A DNA stretch of 64,000 nucleotides. It comes from Branchinecta lynchi. Lineage: Eukaryota; Arthropoda; Branchiopoda; Anostraca; Branchinectidae. Below the pieces are notes generated by a model, which searched no databases, was not told the DNA's origin, and worked only from the letters and a program-made list of their open reading frames with translations. The stretch spans positions 9,796,001 to 9,860,000 of the forward strand of contig JAKZAP010000014.1 in assembly GCA_023053575.1 (NCBI GenBank), written 5' to 3'. How positions within the stretch are numbered: position 1 is the stretch's first letter; each line of letters begins with the position of its first letter. Of this stretch, positions 42,815 through 54,510 are shown piece by piece. The position numbers and the translations under genes are program-made.

Positions 42815-43695
42815 CTAGTCTTTGCCTATCGTCCCTCGCTTTTGCTTGCCTTCAGTGCCTTCCCATGTGACTAACACCAGGTCTAGCCCGGCTGTTTGTC
42901 GGGCCAAGATGAGTCGCAGCAACCTAGTCGGTAATCCATTTTTAAATGCCTCAAAAATGGCTGCGTCTAGAGTTGCACACGGAGTCGCTCCTAATTTAAT
43001 GCTGACAGATTTTTCTGCATATTCCCGTACTGACACATTCGGTTGCAGCGTAATAACATCGTACTTCATCCGATTGCTCGTGCTTGTTTCTTTGAATCTC
43101 TCTCGGAATGCGTAAACAAGGTCAGGAATAGTTGCAATGTTGCCGTCCTGAGTAATCATTGTCAGGAAATCGAGTGCTGATCCGGTCAATCTGAGGCTAA
43201 GCATGGCTGAAAACGAAGGTAGATCCATGCCTGGGACGAACTGGGGAAAACGCAGTAATGCTGCAGCTGTAGGTTTTGTACCATTTGCGACTGCTGCCAT
43301 GCGTTTGAAGGAGGTTGGAGGCTTTGGGTTGCAGACTGGTAGGTCATCGTTGGCTGAGCTCCGACAGAAGGCTGAGTATGCACCAGCGTTGAATTTGCCA
43401 CAACATTTGGATCAGTAGGAACAACTTGTGTTCTATGCATCGGAACGTACGATAGAAAGCTTAAACCGGTCGAAGACGTTGTTGGAACAGGAGTGACTGC
43501 AGGTGGTAGCTGTGAACTTCCGTTTGTCGATAGTTGCGCTGGGGCTGGTGAACTCAGCTGAACGACCGTTGTAACCGCTTGTTGCTGAAGATCCGTCTCG
43601 ATGTTTTGGTCTTGAACCACGTTGTCATAGACAACGTTGGTATCCCCTTGAGGAGTTAGCGATCCGAATACGCCGTTATCACCTAATTCATTCAT
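42815..43695 (-). pseudogene. LTR-retrotransposon gag fragment, frameshifted
   Basis: The N-terminal frame (43695 to about 43290) opens MNELGDNGVFGSL and is Gln/Pro/Thr-rich. Near 43300 the frame changes and a second frame runs to 42815 with capsid-like sequence: FPQFVPGMDLPSF, LTGSALDFL, IPDLVYAFRERFKE, NVSVREYAEK and EAFKNGLPTRL, the usual pattern of a retrotransposon gag capsid region. The frame change, the stop at 42815 and the lack of nucleocapsid, protease and polymerase show a dead fragment; R copy 8 abuts its 3' side. The superfamily (Ty3-like favoured) is uncertain. Confidence 0.7.
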
Positions 43696-43886
43696 TTCCC
43701 TTTATCCGAACAAGAAACACTACCACCAATTATACTGAAGTTGTTTAAGCTATAGAAGCTGTTTGACTGACTGCAGCTAGTTCTACAGAAGCTGTTTCGC
43801 TTCTTTGGAAAGGTATACAATTAGTGTGACCTATACCGAGACTGACCTGGTAGCGTGGTCTGGCTTAGTCTCAAAGGGGCGCGGTA

Positions 43887-44535
43887 TGTTCGGATGTAGG
43901 AATATAAATAAATCAAGTTTATTCGGTATAGTGCAATAAGAACAACAGTACAAATTAACAGGGAGGAGCACTGGGGAAAGAGAGACCTTATGGGAAACAG
44001 GAGAGGAGCTCTAACCTAAATAAATCCCGATTTTAGTAATTTACAAGAAAACAGGTGAGGCTAAGAACTTGGGAAATCTTCCCACTGTTCTTAGTTGATG
44101 AGTGAAGCCTGATTCAAGTAATGTACAAGAAAGCAGGTGAGGCTAAGAACTTGGGAAATGTTCTTAGTTGATGAGTGACTCCTGTGGCTCATTCCTCGCC
44201 CGTCCTCACAAGTACTGTCAACGGCACTACCTTGTAACTAATACAACTCAGTACGCTTCCCACCGACGACTCTCTGATTAATTCTCACTTTATTCCGCAA
44301 GAAACATTTATTTTATTAGCACCGCACGTACGCTTAGAACGAGATATTAGAAACCGCACAATCTAAAGGTGCTAAATTGGGAAGAAACACGGAGAGAAAT
44401 AAGCGGAAGAAACATAGGAATGTTATCTGAAGGGGTGCACCACTATATAAAGACACGTAAGACCCCTCAGGTGGAGGCTTAACGTCACGCTCTCTGTTTT
44501 GGTCTGGTCTGGTTTGGTCTGGTTTTGATCTCACA
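43887..44535 (-). repeat. Candidate 5' LTR of the gag-bearing element
   Basis: Lies upstream of gag on the minus strand. Read that way it starts TGTGAGATC and ends CATCCGAACA (TG...CA), with AATAAA-type sites near the end. It contains an internal direct duplication of about 70 bp (GTACAAGAAA(G/A)CAGGTGAGG, TAAGAACTTGGGAAAT). No second LTR is present and no convincing primer-binding site follows, so the call is tentative. Confidence 0.35.
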
Positions 44536-44859
44536 TCGGCTTGTTTCAAAATGGCTTGAGCAAGTTCCGCGTGTTAGCTTTATGGACTGCCATAGTATTG
44601 AGGCATTTTGCATTCAACGTTCATCAGATCTGATAGAAGAGGGAGATGTTCGACAGTGGAAACTAAACCTAAAAAGTGTTGTAGCAACCTTTGTTCGACT
44701 TTGCTTTTGTTTGTTCGCTAACGTTAAATGCTGAATTTGTCAACCCATCGAGGTTTTCAAAATGGCATGTTCCAGTCTATGAAGAAAATTTATCTGAACT
44801 GATGACACAATCTGTAGACGCGTTGTTATCCCTCAGCGTTGAACAAAAAAATATAATAT

Positions 44860-45010
44860 AGGAAGTAGGGACTAAATTGACTTTGCAGCCGGTTGAATTT
44901 TATTCTTTTCAATCGTAGACATCGTGACTTGAGGAAAGTTGGAAGTTGAAACATTATCTTATATAACCTAGTTGGCATTATAAAGCTATCCATAGCTTTT
45001 TAGTTTCATT
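44860..45010 (+). repeat. Dispersed family E, copy 2
   Basis: GGAAGTAGGGACTAAATTGA, CTTTGCAGCCGGTTGAA and TTATATAACCTAGTTGG. Shared with 45335-45500 in the same orientation about 475 bp away. Confidence 0.6.
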
Positions 45011-45334
45011 ATATACATTATCATTCTAGGTTACAGTGAAAGACCATCACCATAGACCATTCTAGCATCTCATCAAAATGGCAATGCTTTAGAAACCGAT
45101 TCTTGAACGACGACATAAAATAAAATGTGCACAAATTTGTATTAGTTTCTAGCCCCTTATGAACCGAGTCTAGCAAACCGATTCATTCAGTTACACCAGA
45201 TTCAGTTACATCACAGTTCGAATACACCAGAAACAAAGAATAGGATTAATAGGTACACTACCAACTAGCAAAAGTTACAAGCCGAAAATGATTATGTCTA
45301 ACAGTCGATTTTGCTTACAAGTAAAAAAAAAAAG

Positions 45335-45500
45335 CAAAATATCGGAAGTAGGGACTAAATTTACTTTGCAGCCAGTTGAACTTCATCCTTTTCAATCGTA
45401 GACATGACTGGTGAACACTTGGAACATTATCTTATATAATCTAGTTGGTAATATAAAGCCGTAACTTTTCAGGATCAAAATACCATAGATGCCACACTGC
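45335..45500 (+). repeat. Dispersed family E, copy 3
   Basis: Same blocks as copy 2. The region between copies and on to about 46080 has further short echoes (GAAGATGATTA(T/A)GGTCTAAC and ACAAGTA near 45280, 45590 and 45965), suggesting an old tandem array. Confidence 0.6.
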
Positions 45501-46099
45501 TAAATATTTCGAAAACTATGTCGTTGCCTCACATTATCATTTGTATCCATTGCGTTAACGCGTTCGGAAACCTCTAACCGCCGAAGATGATTATGGTATA
45601 ACAACCAGTTACTTCCAAGAGTTACAATTCCCTGATATGGCTCACAATTGGGCTCCGCCTATTCTTTCTTTGAATTTCTACCCTACCACTAAAGTTGTCA
45701 ACCCCTCAAAGACTTAACTCCATGTTACAGTGACAGACCAAGGAAACTAATTTTCTTACCCTCAGATTATAGAGATACACAAAATGTGCACCAAATTCTC
45801 ACAATTTTCAAGCCCCTCATGAAACCCTTCTAGTAACCGATTCTTACTTACAAGTCCATCTTCCAGTGATAGACATGGTACCAAATTGTTCTCACGATCA
45901 AATACACAGGAAAGAAAAAATAGGATTAATATGTACACCAACGTTGCTAACCCCTCATCGCCGAAGATGATTAAGGTCTAACAGCCGATTGTTGCTTACA
46001 AGTACCCTACATGCCTCACGATTAGGATCGGCCTATTTTTGGTTTCAGTGTGTACCTCACTACTGAAGTGGTCAACCCCCTCCAAACTTTCAAACTTTT

Positions 46100-47655
46100 G
46101 TATTTTATGAAGAAATTTTGTACCAAAAAGAGGTGACGTATGTTTTGATCATCTCATCGAGGTCTACCGAATACCGTTAAAAAAAAAAAATCTATCTGTA
46201 TTTATTCTAAAGTTGACTTTTTTGCCGTAGGCCAACTTTCTAATTTCACCACTTGGAAAGGAGCAAAGGATAAGCTCTAATTTCTTCAGCAGTGAGATAA
46301 CTTTTAAAGTTTAAGAGGCCTATCTGCTATCATTTCTCTTCCTCACTCCCAAGTGTAAGAAATGGAATGATAAACTCAGCTGAAATCACGAACAGAAACG
46401 GGTAGAAACAATAGATGGCAGCACTTTCGGACTTTAAATTTTTTTTCTATTTATCACTCAAAGAAGACTTGTTGGCTGTGGGGCCAGGGAACTGCCGCAC
46501 ACATTTCTCACTTATAGATTTTACTTCATCTTCAGTTTAAAACTTGTGCTTGTCTGCTTGCCTGCTAGAACGGAGCTTTCCACTTGAAAGCAGAAACATG
46601 GTTTGATGGATCGAAAGCTTGGCTGCATAACTTCATATAGTCCTCTCTGACATAGACTATACAACCCCACTTTAGTTCACACACTGTAGGCTCTGGCTCA
46701 ACAAGGAAAAAACATTCCCAGGCAAGAGCTAGGGAGCTTTCCAAAATATTATTTCGTATTCAGCAATCCGGCCTAAGGTCCACACTTTCCGTAAAAACCG
46801 CATAGGTTAGACCTTTACCACTTTCTAGGAGTAAGTGCAAATCGGGGTACTAGAAAAAAAACAAAAAAACACGACAAAACCAAAGTGTTGCTCTCGCAAC
46901 ACGATGAACTCTATAGTGAAATGGATTCCCTCGTTCACCTTCTACTCAGGCACATATGCGACATTGCGGATTTCGGGAAGGGGCTCATTCCCCAACCATA
47001 GGTAGTAATTTTTTTTCTTTCAAGTAAGCCCTCTGTATCAGGATTTTTATTGTAGAATTTCAAGGTTTCCGATCATCCAACGGGTTATAGTATTTCACTC
47101 TTCGAACGGGTTATTCAGTATTTCACTCTGTGACATTGCATAGTTTGATCTATCGATGATTCTTCGGAGGAATGAGCGGTCCAGGATTTCACCAAGAGTT
47201 AGCGGTAGCAGTATCAGTAGCAGTAGCTGAGCACAGTATCTTGGAACCCTCGATTCTTGGCTAAATGCTACCGTGGTTATTAGTAAGAGGAATCCTCGGT
47301 TATCGTTCATACTCCGCTGTTACGCAAAAAGCGGGTCATAAATAAATAAAAAAAGGCAAAGGGGCAAGCTGTCGATCCATGGCATTGCTTTACGCGGACG
47401 AATTGGCGACCCCTTGAATTTCCCCGGCTCTTTTTGAAGAATCAGCCATTTTGTTTCGAAAATTCAGCAGTCGGCACAATAAGTGGAAGTGATAGCTAAT
47501 CAACTTTCTAACCAAACCGATTAGAATAGCCTACTTCTTCAGAACAGTTTCTCCCAAAATAAGCTTTTGTCAGAAGCGAACCGCCGACAAAAAGCACAAG
47601 CCTATTATTACTGACTATGATTTTAAAGAACTAATATGCTTAATTCACTCTCTTT
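46100..47655. other. Intron sequence before exon C, nothing recognised
   Basis: No repeat family or coding segment recognised; ends with the pyrimidine-rich acceptor of exon C. Confidence 0.4.
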
Positions 47656-47660
47656 TGCAG

Positions 47661-47796
47661 GTCGTTGCAAACTACCAGGGAACTACAGAAACACTTGCTT
47701 TCCTCCCGTCGAAGTCTGTTCACTGGGCGGGGAATAGGAAGGACCCGCCTTTGGATACGCCTATTTGTGGCTTTGACGGGTCAAAATGTCCTCAGA
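47661..47796 (+). CDS. Natriuretic peptide receptor-like, exon C (juxtamembrane ectodomain)
   Basis: Internal exon of 136 bp after acceptor CTCTCTTTTGCAG, ending before donor GTAAGT at 47797. It encodes 45 residues starting VVANYQGTTETLAF and ending TPICGFDGSKCPQ. The VV(x)NY(x)GT start, the conserved tryptophan (SVHWAGN), the DPPLDTP segment and the close cysteine pair C-GFDGSK-C are hallmarks of the juxtamembrane region of natriuretic peptide receptors, where the paired cysteines lie just outside the membrane. Entry phase 0 and exit phase 1 agree with exons B and D. The 3' 70 bp of this exon, with its donor, is duplicated at 48003-48072 (see that entry). The upstream intron is 9671 bp. Confidence 0.92.
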
Positions 47797-48002
47797 GTAA
47801 GTCGGTTGCTCAGTTTTCTTCTAATATTTCCTCCCATACGTTCCCCCCCCTCCCTCCGATCGTTTAACATTTTAGTCTCGCACTTATGACGATGATGATG
47901 ATATATTTATTACCCATTTGTATGAGAAGAAGAAAGGAAAAGAAAAAACAAAACAACAACTACAATTGATCTACATCAGCTAAATACACAAAGACTAAAT
48001 CT

Positions 48003-48072
48003 GCGGGGAATAGGAAGGACCCGCCTTTGGATACGCCTATTTGTGGCTTTGACGGGTCAAAATGTCCTCAGA
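48003..48072 (+). pseudogene. Tandem duplicate of the 3' half of exon C, no acceptor
   Basis: Positions 47727-48001 (the last 70 bp of exon C, its donor, flanking intron and the 3' tip of a minus-strand LINE) recur from 48003 with an offset of 276 bp and only a few differences, mostly homopolymer length. The copy keeps the GTAAGT donor but is preceded by LINE sequence with no AG acceptor at the junction, so it should be skipped. The second copy carries a longer LINE and an inserted G/C-rich element that the first lacks. A real local duplication or an assembly join of two alleles would both explain it. Confidence 0.8.
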
Positions 48073-48225
48073 GTAAGTCGGTTGCTCAGTTTTCTTCTAA
48101 TATTTCCTCCCATACGTTCCCCCCCCCCCTCCCCCCGATCGTTTAACATTTTAGTCTCGCACTTATGACGATGATGATGATATATTTATTATCCATTTGT
48201 ATGAGAAGAAGAAAGGAAAAGAAAC

Positions 48226-49566
48226 AAGAGCTGCAAGCTCATATGGCACTTGTAAGGCTGGGTCAGAGGATGAAAGTAGGAATTCTTCAGTTCGTGGGTT
48301 TGTTGTGATTATTTTTAAGCAAAACCCTTGAGATAATGGGTCCTTGGAAATCAAGAGAACATATCGTTTGGTAATACATTTGGCTGTGATGATACGCACT
48401 TTCTGGGCGCTAGAAATTCATCTGTAATCAAAACTCTTGAAGCAAAAATGATGATGAGCTCATCGGGATAACGAAATGTATATTTTAATCAAAAGTATCA
48501 TTTGTACTTTAAGAAATTCAGTTGTAAGCAAAACCCATGAGGCAAAAATATTCTAATCATGTCAGTCTCTAATGTTCAAGTTTCATGGTCCTAGCACATC
48601 TGGAAGTACTTTAACTGGTGATCACCGGAATTCCGGACCCCCCTTTCTCCCCCCACAGTGCTCGAACCCGATCCAGTTCTGTCACTGATGAATCTAGGGC
48701 TTGTGCTTGATCTTCCCACCAAGTTTCATCCCAATCGCTCCACTCTTAGCGTGTCACAAGATTTACGGCTCCCCCTCTGACCCCCCCACCACAATAATCA
48801 GATCCGGTTCAGACTTCACATGGGACATCCGAGACACGAGGTCTTTCTTAAAATCAAGTTTCATTAAGATCTGATCACCCGTTCCAAAGTTATACGTACC
48901 TCTAGATTCCGGATTCCCCTTCCCTCCACTCCCTCCACGGTGGTTGGATCGGGGAAATGACTATTTCCAAGTTAGTTCGGTCGGGTCCCTGGTACACTTG
49001 CCAAGTTTCACTGTCCCAGCCCACCTAGAAGTAACTTAAACTCCGTATCACCGGAATTCCGCCCCCCCCCCTCCAACTCCCACCACAGTGCACGAATCCC
49101 GTCTGCTTCTGCCAATGATGTACCTAGGGCTTGTGCTTGTTCCTCTCACCAAGTTTCATCCCGATCCCTCCACTCTAAGCTTGTCATATGATTTCCGGTC
49201 CCCCCTGCGCCCCCCCCCTCCCATATTCATCGGATTCAGTCCGGACTTGAAATGGAACATCTGAGACATGACGTCTCTTCAAATTTCAACTTTCATTAAG
49301 ATCCGATAACCCGTTCGAAAGTTATGCTTGCCACTAAATTCCGGATTCCGGCTACCTTCCCACCCCCCACGATGGTCGGATCGGGCAAGTGACTATTTCC
49401 AACTTAGTTTGGTTGGGTCCCTAATATGCCTGCCAAGTTTCATCGTCCTAGCATATCTGGAAGTACCCTAACTCGAAAACACCGGACTCATCGACCGACC
49501 GACAGACCGACAGACAGACGGAAAAGTGATCAGTATATGGCACTTGGCCGGAAGGCAAGTACCATA
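48226..49566 (-). repeat. Family G element, copy 6 (complete, with empty-site control)
   Basis: Starts CAAGAGCTGCAAGCTCATAT, GGCACTTG and ends TATGGCACTTGGCCGGAAGG, CAAGTACCATA. It contains about three 430-bp units (TCTGGAAGTACTTTAACT at 48599 and counterparts near 49026 and 49457). The empty site GAAAAGAAAAAACAAAACAA is preserved in the neighbouring duplicate at 47938-47958, so both boundaries are known to within the A run. Confidence 0.9.
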
Positions 49567-50994
49567 AAAACAAAACAACAACTACAATTGATCTACATCA
49601 GCTAAATACACAAAGACTAAATCACAACATAGCAAGAAATAAACTGTCGCTAATGTCCAAGCCCGCCGCGAAAAGGTCACGCCGGTCATTTATCTTTTCA
49701 TTTGGATTTGCAATACCGTATTTTCTCGCAACCTGTGTATTTCTGATCCAGAGTTGCAATTTCAGTAAAAACTTAACGTACTTAAAATAAATGGAACGGA
49801 TGCATTTCTTATCAGTCGCTGTAAATATGGGCCAAAAAGTACTAGAAGATGGGGGTTTACAAATATCGAATAGAGGTGGGCCAGGATCTGGCGGTTATAT
49901 TTCAATTTGCACGGTACTAGTACTCCGTAAGCTTTGCGTGTTCGAAGCGAAAACTGGCCAATAAGTCCATCTCGAGTGGACTTCATATCTCTACCAGTAG
50001 GAAGCCCAAGATACGTGAGAGACATCGAGGACTCCGCCTCTTGATCGCAAAGCTTAAATTTATCTACACCGTAAAGTCTATATGCGCCACGGAATGTAAG
50101 CACTTACGCTTTTTTTTTTTTAGTGAGCATTAAATTTCCGCTTGATCCTTTTGTTTGTATGGCACTTGCAGCTTCGCTCAGGTCGGTCTTTCGGTCCACT
50201 GTTTACAAGCTAGGGTACTTCAGGGTGGGGAATGTGGTCCACCAGTCTCATTCGCGGAACACACCAGTCTCACTGTTTTGAACCATCAGTCTCAGAAAAA
50301 TGGCGCCGGGAACCACCAGTCTCGGAAACGAGACCAACAGTCTCAAATTCAGACCAACAGTCTCATCTAATTTCCAATTTTTTTAAAGTAAAAAAGTGTT
50401 TTCTTTGTTTTTCTCTGTCAGTCCCTTGAATTACGCGCTTGTGTCAGCACAACAGGTAGAGTGAAGCTTGGGCTTTCAATACATGTATTCATCTCTGCTA
50501 TTGGCTTGGTACTTCTCAGTGAGTAGGGCTCTGAAAAAGCAAACAAATTTATTTTTTTGTTTTCTGTGTTGTTTAATAGAATTCTGCTACTCTGCCAACT
50601 ACAACAGGTAAAGTGAAGCCTGGGCTTTCAAACGATATATGATTCACTGTTACTGGATTACCAAGTGTCACATTGGGTGGCTCTGAAAAAACTGTTTTGG
50701 TAAACAAATGTAATTTCTAGGCTGTCTATGCGATTTCTTGGAATTTTCTAACTTTGCGACCAGTTTTGGTAGATAGACATCCATGTATCTCTGATACTGG
50801 TTTAGTCAGTTTGTTGCTGGGTTCCCATGGTACACTCATTAGCTGTTTTTTTTTAACTGCCCTGCTTGATACTGTTGAATGTTTTGTCGCCTCACTGTTC
50901 AGTTCACCTGACTGACTGGTCCGGTATTAGTTTGTTCCATTCTTTTTCCATGCATTTTCCATGCTTAAAATACTATTCTGAGGCTGTCTCTACA

Positions 50995-52215
50995 CAACTA
51001 CAGTAAGCGGTCAAGTAACACTCAATGGAACCTATTATCGCTCACCAGAGCTGCGTTTGATTCGCATTTCCAGTTCACTTAAGTTGTTATTTTGCCGTTT
51101 TATTTGCTATTCTCAGTTGACTGATAGCGTTCAATGTATCCAATCTATGGAGATTGTCCACTAAAAGTTGACTTTGGACGACCGACAACAAATGGTCATT
51201 TGTTCTATGGATAACCGGTTAACCAAGAGTAAGCTGTCAAGTATCGCTCAATGGAACATTTTATCGCTCACCAGAGCTGCAGTAAGCGGTCAAGTAACAC
51301 TCAATGGAACCTATTATCGCTCACCAGAGCTGCGTTTGATTCGCATTTCCAGTTCACTTAAGTTGTTATTTTGCCGTTTTATTTGCTATTCTCAGTTGAC
51401 TGATAGCGTTCAATGTATCCAATCTATGGAGATTGTCCACTAAAAGTTGACTTTGGACGACCGACAACAAATGGTCATTTGTTCTATGGATAACAGGTTA
51501 ACCAAGAGTAAGCTGTCAAGTATCGCTCAATAGAACATTTTATCGCTCACCAGAGCTGCATTCTATTCGCATTTCCAGCTAACTTAAACCATCATTTTAC
51601 TGTTTTATTTGCTGTTCTCAGTTGATTCATATTGTTCGATTTAGCTCTTGGCTTATCCAATCTATTGAGATTGTTGACTGAAAGTTGACTTTTGACAAAC
51701 GAGAACAAATGGTGATTTGTTCCATGGTTAACCGGTTAACCTACAGTAAGCTGTCAAGTAAACTCAATGGAACCTATTCTCGCTCACCAGGGCTGCGTTC
51801 GATTCGCCTTTCCAGTTGACTTAAATCATAATTTGTCCGTTTAATTGCTATTCTCAGTTGACCGAAAGCGTTTGATTTATCCAGTCGACATAAATTGTCG
51901 ATTAAAAGCTGACTTTTGACAACCAAGAACGAATGGTCATTCATTCCATGGTTAACCGGTTAAGCTACAGTAAGCGGTCAAGAGTAACGCTCAATGGAAC
52001 TTATTATCGCTCACCAGAGATGGGTCCGATTTGCATTTCAAGTTTAATTAAATCATCTTTTTGCTGTTTTATTTGCTATTCTCAGTTGACTGACAGCGTT
52101 CAATTTATCCAGTCGACTGAAATTGTTGATTAAAAGTTGACTTTTGACAACCGAGAACAAATGGTCATTTGTTCCATGGTTAACCGGTTAAGCTACAGTA
52201 AGCGGTCAAGTAATG
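50995..52215 (+). repeat. Left-arm tandem array, units of about 230-280 bp
   Basis: Repeats of CAGTAAGCGGTCAAGTAAC, CAATGGAACCTATTATCGC, CACCAGAGCTGCGTTTGATT, TGCTATTCTCAGTTGACTGA and a GGTTAACCGGTTAAC palindrome. A 279-bp direct copy is nearly perfect (51001 versus 51280). The array continues after the hAT-like insertion to about 53100; its inverted counterpart is 53730-55960. Confidence 0.9.
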
Positions 52216-52222
52216 CTCAATG

Positions 52223-52924
52223 CAGTCTAGTACACTAGCTCCATTTCAGGCACGGTGCTCGAACGTCTAGCACCATGCCTGGGTGCTAGACGTTCAAGCA
52301 CTGTACCTTGAATTTCATGTATGGTGCATGGATTTCAGTATACAGTGCATACAGAAAAAACAAAGTTTCTGTCATAACAACTGAGCACCAGCTCGGACAG
52401 GGCTGAAATTACTACCATGAATTAGAGAAATCAAAGACAATCCTTTATATATTTTTCACAACAAAAACAAAAGGGCTCGGCTGATGACAGATGTGAAAAA
52501 CCTCATTTAATTTTCTACATAGTCAAGGGTTTTGCATGCAAAGTGCCCTGTGCCTCAGCTTTTTCTACCTAACAGCCAACCAGAATATTGGCTCTTGGGG
52601 AATAGATAGGGAAAATACATGGAAAATAGATAGGGTGCTGTTAGGTTTTTCATCTCCGTCATCATTAGAGCCCTTTTCTTTTTGTTGTGAAAAATATATA
52701 AAGGATTGTCTTTGATTTCTCTAATTCATAGTAGTAATTTCAGCCCTGTCCGAGCCGGTGCTCAGTTGTGATGACAGAAACTGTGTTTTTTTCTGTATGC
52801 ACTGTATACTGAAATCCATGCACCATACATGAAATTCAAGGTACAGTGCTTGAACATCTAGCACCCAGGCATGGTGCTAGACGTTTGAGCACCGTGCCTG
52901 AAATGGGGCTGGTGTACTAGACTG
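52223..52924. mobile_element. hAT-like palindromic MITE, 8-bp duplication
   Basis: 702 bp, ends CAGTCTAGTACACTAG / TGTACTAGACTG, flanked by GCTCAATG at 52215-52222 and 52925-52932. The neighbouring array units show the empty site AATGCTCAATGGAAC-like sequence. It is a near-perfect inverted repeat over its whole length and shares ends with 10133-12377. Confidence 0.93.
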
Positions 52925-53377
52925 GCTCAATGGAACTTATTATCGCTCACCAGAGCTGGGTTCGATTTGCATTTCCAGTTGAATTAAATCATCTTTTTGC
53001 TGTTTTATTTGCTATAGCATACAACTTATCCAGTTGACTGAGATTGTCAACTAAAAGTTGACAACTGAGAACAAATGGTCATTCATTCCATGGTTAACCG
53101 AGAATATAAGCGTAGGTTGAGAAAAAGATTGCGGAATCCAACCAACCGGTCACCTTTTACTGGTCATTTCCAATTGCTGCCATGAGGCCGACATTTTTTC
53201 ATGTTCTAACAAATCTGGTGCTACAGAGTACCCTACCTATCCAATGATGGTAAAAAAAAATAAAAAAATAAGCTTATTCTTAATGTTTTACACTGGCTAT
53301 GGAAGTCCTAGCTAAAAGTGTTCAAGTTAACCTACATGAACTAACGCACCCACTCTGGTAATTTTTGTTTTGTTGGT

Positions 53378-54510
53378 TTTGGTGATTCTTTTTTCACATA
53401 CCATATGTTCTTTACTAGTCCTCCATGAATATTCCTCTCACTCTTTTTTTAATTGTTGAAGTACTATCTCCTCTGCAGATGTTGCTCTTGTTGTAGGAAC
53501 ATACTATTGTATGTTACAGACATACTATTGTTTGTATGTTGAAGTACTATAGATTGGTGCACGTAAGAGGTCTCTTCATGAGACCCTCAAATTGAAGCTG
53601 CTACGTACAGCATCATCAAGGAGACAAGCAAAGGGTAATTTTAGGAATTGTCTAAATGTTATAGAACATGATTAGGTCGCTTTGTCATATTGTTTTAGTG
53701 ATGTTCCATTACCTTCTTCAGTTTCCACACCCTTGCCAAGAGCTAAATCGAACAATATGAATCAACTGAGAACAGCAAATAACAGAGTAAAGTGATGATT
53801 TAAGTTAGCTGGCAATGCAAATAGAATGCAGCTCTGGTGAGTGATAATAGGTTACATTGAGCGATACTTGACTGCTTACTGTAGGTTAACCGGTTAACCA
53901 TGGAATGAATTACCATTTTATCTCGATCGTCAAAAGTCAACTTTTTGGTGATTCTTTTTTCACATACCATATGTTTTACTAGTCCTCCATGAATATTCCT
54001 CTCACTCTTTTTCTAATTGTTGAAGTACTATCTCCTCTACAGATGTTGCTCTTGTTATAGAAACATACTATTGTATGTTACAAACATACTATTGTTTGTA
54101 GGTTGAAGTACTATAAATTGGTCCACGTAAGAGGTCTCTTCATGAGACCCTCAAATTGAAGCTGCTACGTACAGCATTATCAAGGAGACAAGCAAAGGGT
54201 AATTTTAGTAATTGTCTAAATGTTATAGAACATGATTAGGTCGCTTTGTCATATTGTTTTAGTGATGTTCCCTTACCTTCTTGAGTTTCCACACCCTTGC
54301 CAAGAGCTAAATCGAACAATATGAATCAACTGAGAACAGCAAATAACAGAGTAAAATGATGATTTAAGTTAGCTGGAAATCCGAATAGAATGCAGCTCTG
54401 GTGAGTGATAATAGGTTCCATTGAGCGATACTTGACTGCTTACTGTAGGTTGACCGGTTAACCATGGAATGAATTACCATTTTATCTCGATCGGCAAAAG
54501 CCAACTTTTT
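53378..54510 (+). repeat. Direct tandem duplication of about 566 bp at the centre of the foldback
   Basis: TTTTTTCACATACCATATGTT through CATTTTATCTCGATCG occurs twice (53390 and 53956 starts). Inside each is a short inverted motif (ACATACTATTGTATGTTAC) and GAGACCCTCAAATTGAAGCT. Confidence 0.85.

Larger units (their letters stand above)
47887..50150 (-). mobile_element. 5'-truncated LINE, 3' tip tandemly duplicated and split by family G
   Basis: Minus-strand coding from about 50103 reads YRLYGVDKFKLCDQEAESSM, SLTYLGLPTGRD, IGQFSLRTRKAYG and CKLKYNRQILAHLYSIFVNP, an RT-C-terminal pattern (YLGLP...). The 3' tail on the plus strand is GACGATGATGATGATATATT next to TATTACC. The first copy has only about 115 bp of the tail (47887-48001). 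The second copy (from about 48163) runs through 48225, is interrupted by a family G element to 49566, and resumes to about 50150. Confidence 0.75.

Noticed and set aside
42815..43695. Host gene or virus-derived protein
   Set aside because: Frameshifted gag-like sequence beside a possible LTR, with no envelope or polymerase, is best explained as a dead LTR retrotransposon fragment.
44440..44470. TATA box CTATATAAAG on the plus strand as a promoter
   Set aside because: It sits within a candidate minus-strand LTR and no plus-strand gene follows; probably chance.
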